The position numbers were made by a program, and so were the translations under genes. From Butyricimonas paravirosa (GTDB taxonomy: Bacteria > Bacteroidota > Bacteroidia > Bacteroidales > Marinifilaceae), in assembly GCF_032878955.1 (NCBI RefSeq), contig NZ_CP043839.1:5506169-5570168 (forward strand): a stretch of 64,000 nucleotides of DNA. Reading direction: 5' to 3'. A model generated the notes under the pieces. That model searched no databases, was not told where the DNA came from, and worked only from the letters and a program-made list of their open reading frames with translations. The number at the start of each line of letters is the position of its first letter. Positions within the stretch are counted from its first letter, which is position 1. Positions 63,026 to 64,000 of this stretch are shown here, piece after piece.

Positions 63026-64000
63026 ATGAAAAAAGAGAATTATGGCAGGAAAATATATAAACATATTGTTAGCGGGTTATTGACTATTCTCCTACTAGCT
63101 TGCTCGGACGACAGGGATTCCTGTCCGGGCAAGCGAGTGGAGATCCTTTACTGACTTTCAACATGACGAGAGCGGGTGGGGATATTGTCAGTAAACACGT
63201 TGGTCTATCTTTTTGATGGAGATGGAGGTGATGCCGGAAGATTCAACCAGAAGGTTCAGAGGGTAACTTATGCCCCGGATCGACTGTCGATGACTGTCGC
63301 TGCCGGGACGTGGAATATAGCCCTTGTGACTGCCAATACTGATTTTAGTGGCGGCTTGATTCAACCTATGCGTAGCGCGGCTCGTGAAGATTTGAAGATG
63401 TGGGAGACCCGAACATCGGGAGGGGTATTACCTTCCATGCCGGAATTACGCACGGCCAATATCGATGGTCAATTGGTTATTGGCGGGCAGGATAATTCGG
63501 TTCCAGGAACTACTATATTGTCACGAAACGTGGCTCTGGTAAAGGTGGTTATCGCGGATGCGGGTGGATTGGACGTGAACGGGACGCATAATTTCGCATT
63601 GAAGGATGTGCCGACTACCTTGAACTGGGAGGGAGGATTATTCCGACTGCAAAAACCCCCAGGGTGAGTTCCGTGCCGATGACCGGGACTTTCCGGGTCA
63701 AGGATAGGTACCTCGTTACCGGGACACCAACGTAGTGACACGTTGTATTTTGTTATCCCGGCTCACAAGGGGAAAACGATTACCCTGTGAGTGTTAACCC
63801 GAAAGATACGACGGAGAGTCACATGAAAGTGAGTGTGGACTTGGCTTGTGAGGGGGAATTCGTTTTAAAAGACAGATGTTGTAATCCCGCGGGTGCCCCG
63901 TGTGAACGGTATATTACTTGTGCGTCTTCTGGGTAGGTGGAAAACTGGACGTGACGGCTGATGTTTGGGTTGGGAGGATGTGGAATGAATGCTGACCTGT
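63026..64000 (+). pseudogene. fimbrial tip/minor subunit lipoprotein, frameshifted, continues past the window
   Basis: Starts MKKENYGRKIYKHIVSGLL followed by TILLLACSDDR (lipobox LLAC). Then, in changing frames: FNMTRAGGDIVS, NTLVYLFDGDGGDAGRFNQKVQRV, WNIALVTANTDFSGGLIQPM, LSRNVALVKVVIADAGGLDVNGTHNFALKDVPT, SDTLYFVIPAHKGK, KVSVDLACEGEFVLK and LDVTADVWGWED. This is the FimB/Mfa-type pattern (LVYLFD, R-x-V-A, C-terminal V-x-V-x-x-W). At least five frame changes between 63130 and 63990 suggest sequence errors at a contig end rather than decay. Confidence 0.7.

Noticed and set aside
1..64000. tRNA, rRNA or CRISPR arrays
   Set aside because: I looked for tRNA-like arms, rRNA segments and regularly spaced repeats and saw none; a covariance-model scan would be needed for certainty.

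Overview
The window reads as chromosomal DNA of a Bacteroidales bacterium. Evidence includes RagA/SusC and RagB/SusD pairs, DUF4843 and PKD-like lipoproteins, NVEALA peptides, DUF6266, FimA/Mfa-type fimbriae and bactofilin. Bacteroidetes-type promoters (TTG, about 20 bp, TAnnTTTG) recur. The gene mix (many small SusCD loci with FecR and metalloprotease, many BF3164-like propellers) suggests the Odoribacter/Butyricimonas group, but that placement is inference.

Layout. 1-2327 (minus): a tightly overlapping phage-like cassette of DUF6266, RteC-like protein, small HTH protein, 3TM holin and amidase. 2827-18291: an AT-rich accessory locus. It has four NVEALA-type secreted peptides, seven intact six-bladed beta-propeller lipoproteins, two thioredoxin-like proteins, one DUF1573 protein and a transglutaminase-like lipoprotein, all on minus, with a divergent histidine kinase/response regulator. 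18294-20663: an AbiEi/AbiEii-type toxin-antitoxin module lying between two copies (108 bp) of a propeller gene 3' end. 20752-28796: O-antigen ligase-like/TPR protein, then housekeeping envelope genes (OstA-like, SurA, PpiC-like) and recQ. 29201-50304: a Fic protein without the catalytic His, FecR, a zinc metalloprotease, and two paralogous SusC-SusD-DUF4843-PKD operons separated by an ECF sigma factor. The second DUF4843 gene is cut by an IS4-type element. 50431-54251: an exported GcvH-like protein, the preQ0 genes queE/queD/queC and a bactofilin. 54437-64000: a tyrosine recombinase followed by an invertible promoter and a fimbrial operon.

The two most interesting systems are: (i) the NVEALA peptide / GRGxxE propeller / thiol-protein cassettes, which look like tandemly amplified units under a local two-component system; (ii) a complete phase switch at 55424-55718, where two inverted 21-bp recombinase sites flank a 253-bp segment. 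That segment carries one good promoter, which points away from the fimbrial genes in the sequenced orientation (OFF).

Caution: several genes (metalloprotease 31212-33871, IS transposase, and especially the genes after 60539) are broken by single-base losses in short homopolymers. The clustering at the right end suggests assembly or sequencing errors rather than true decay.
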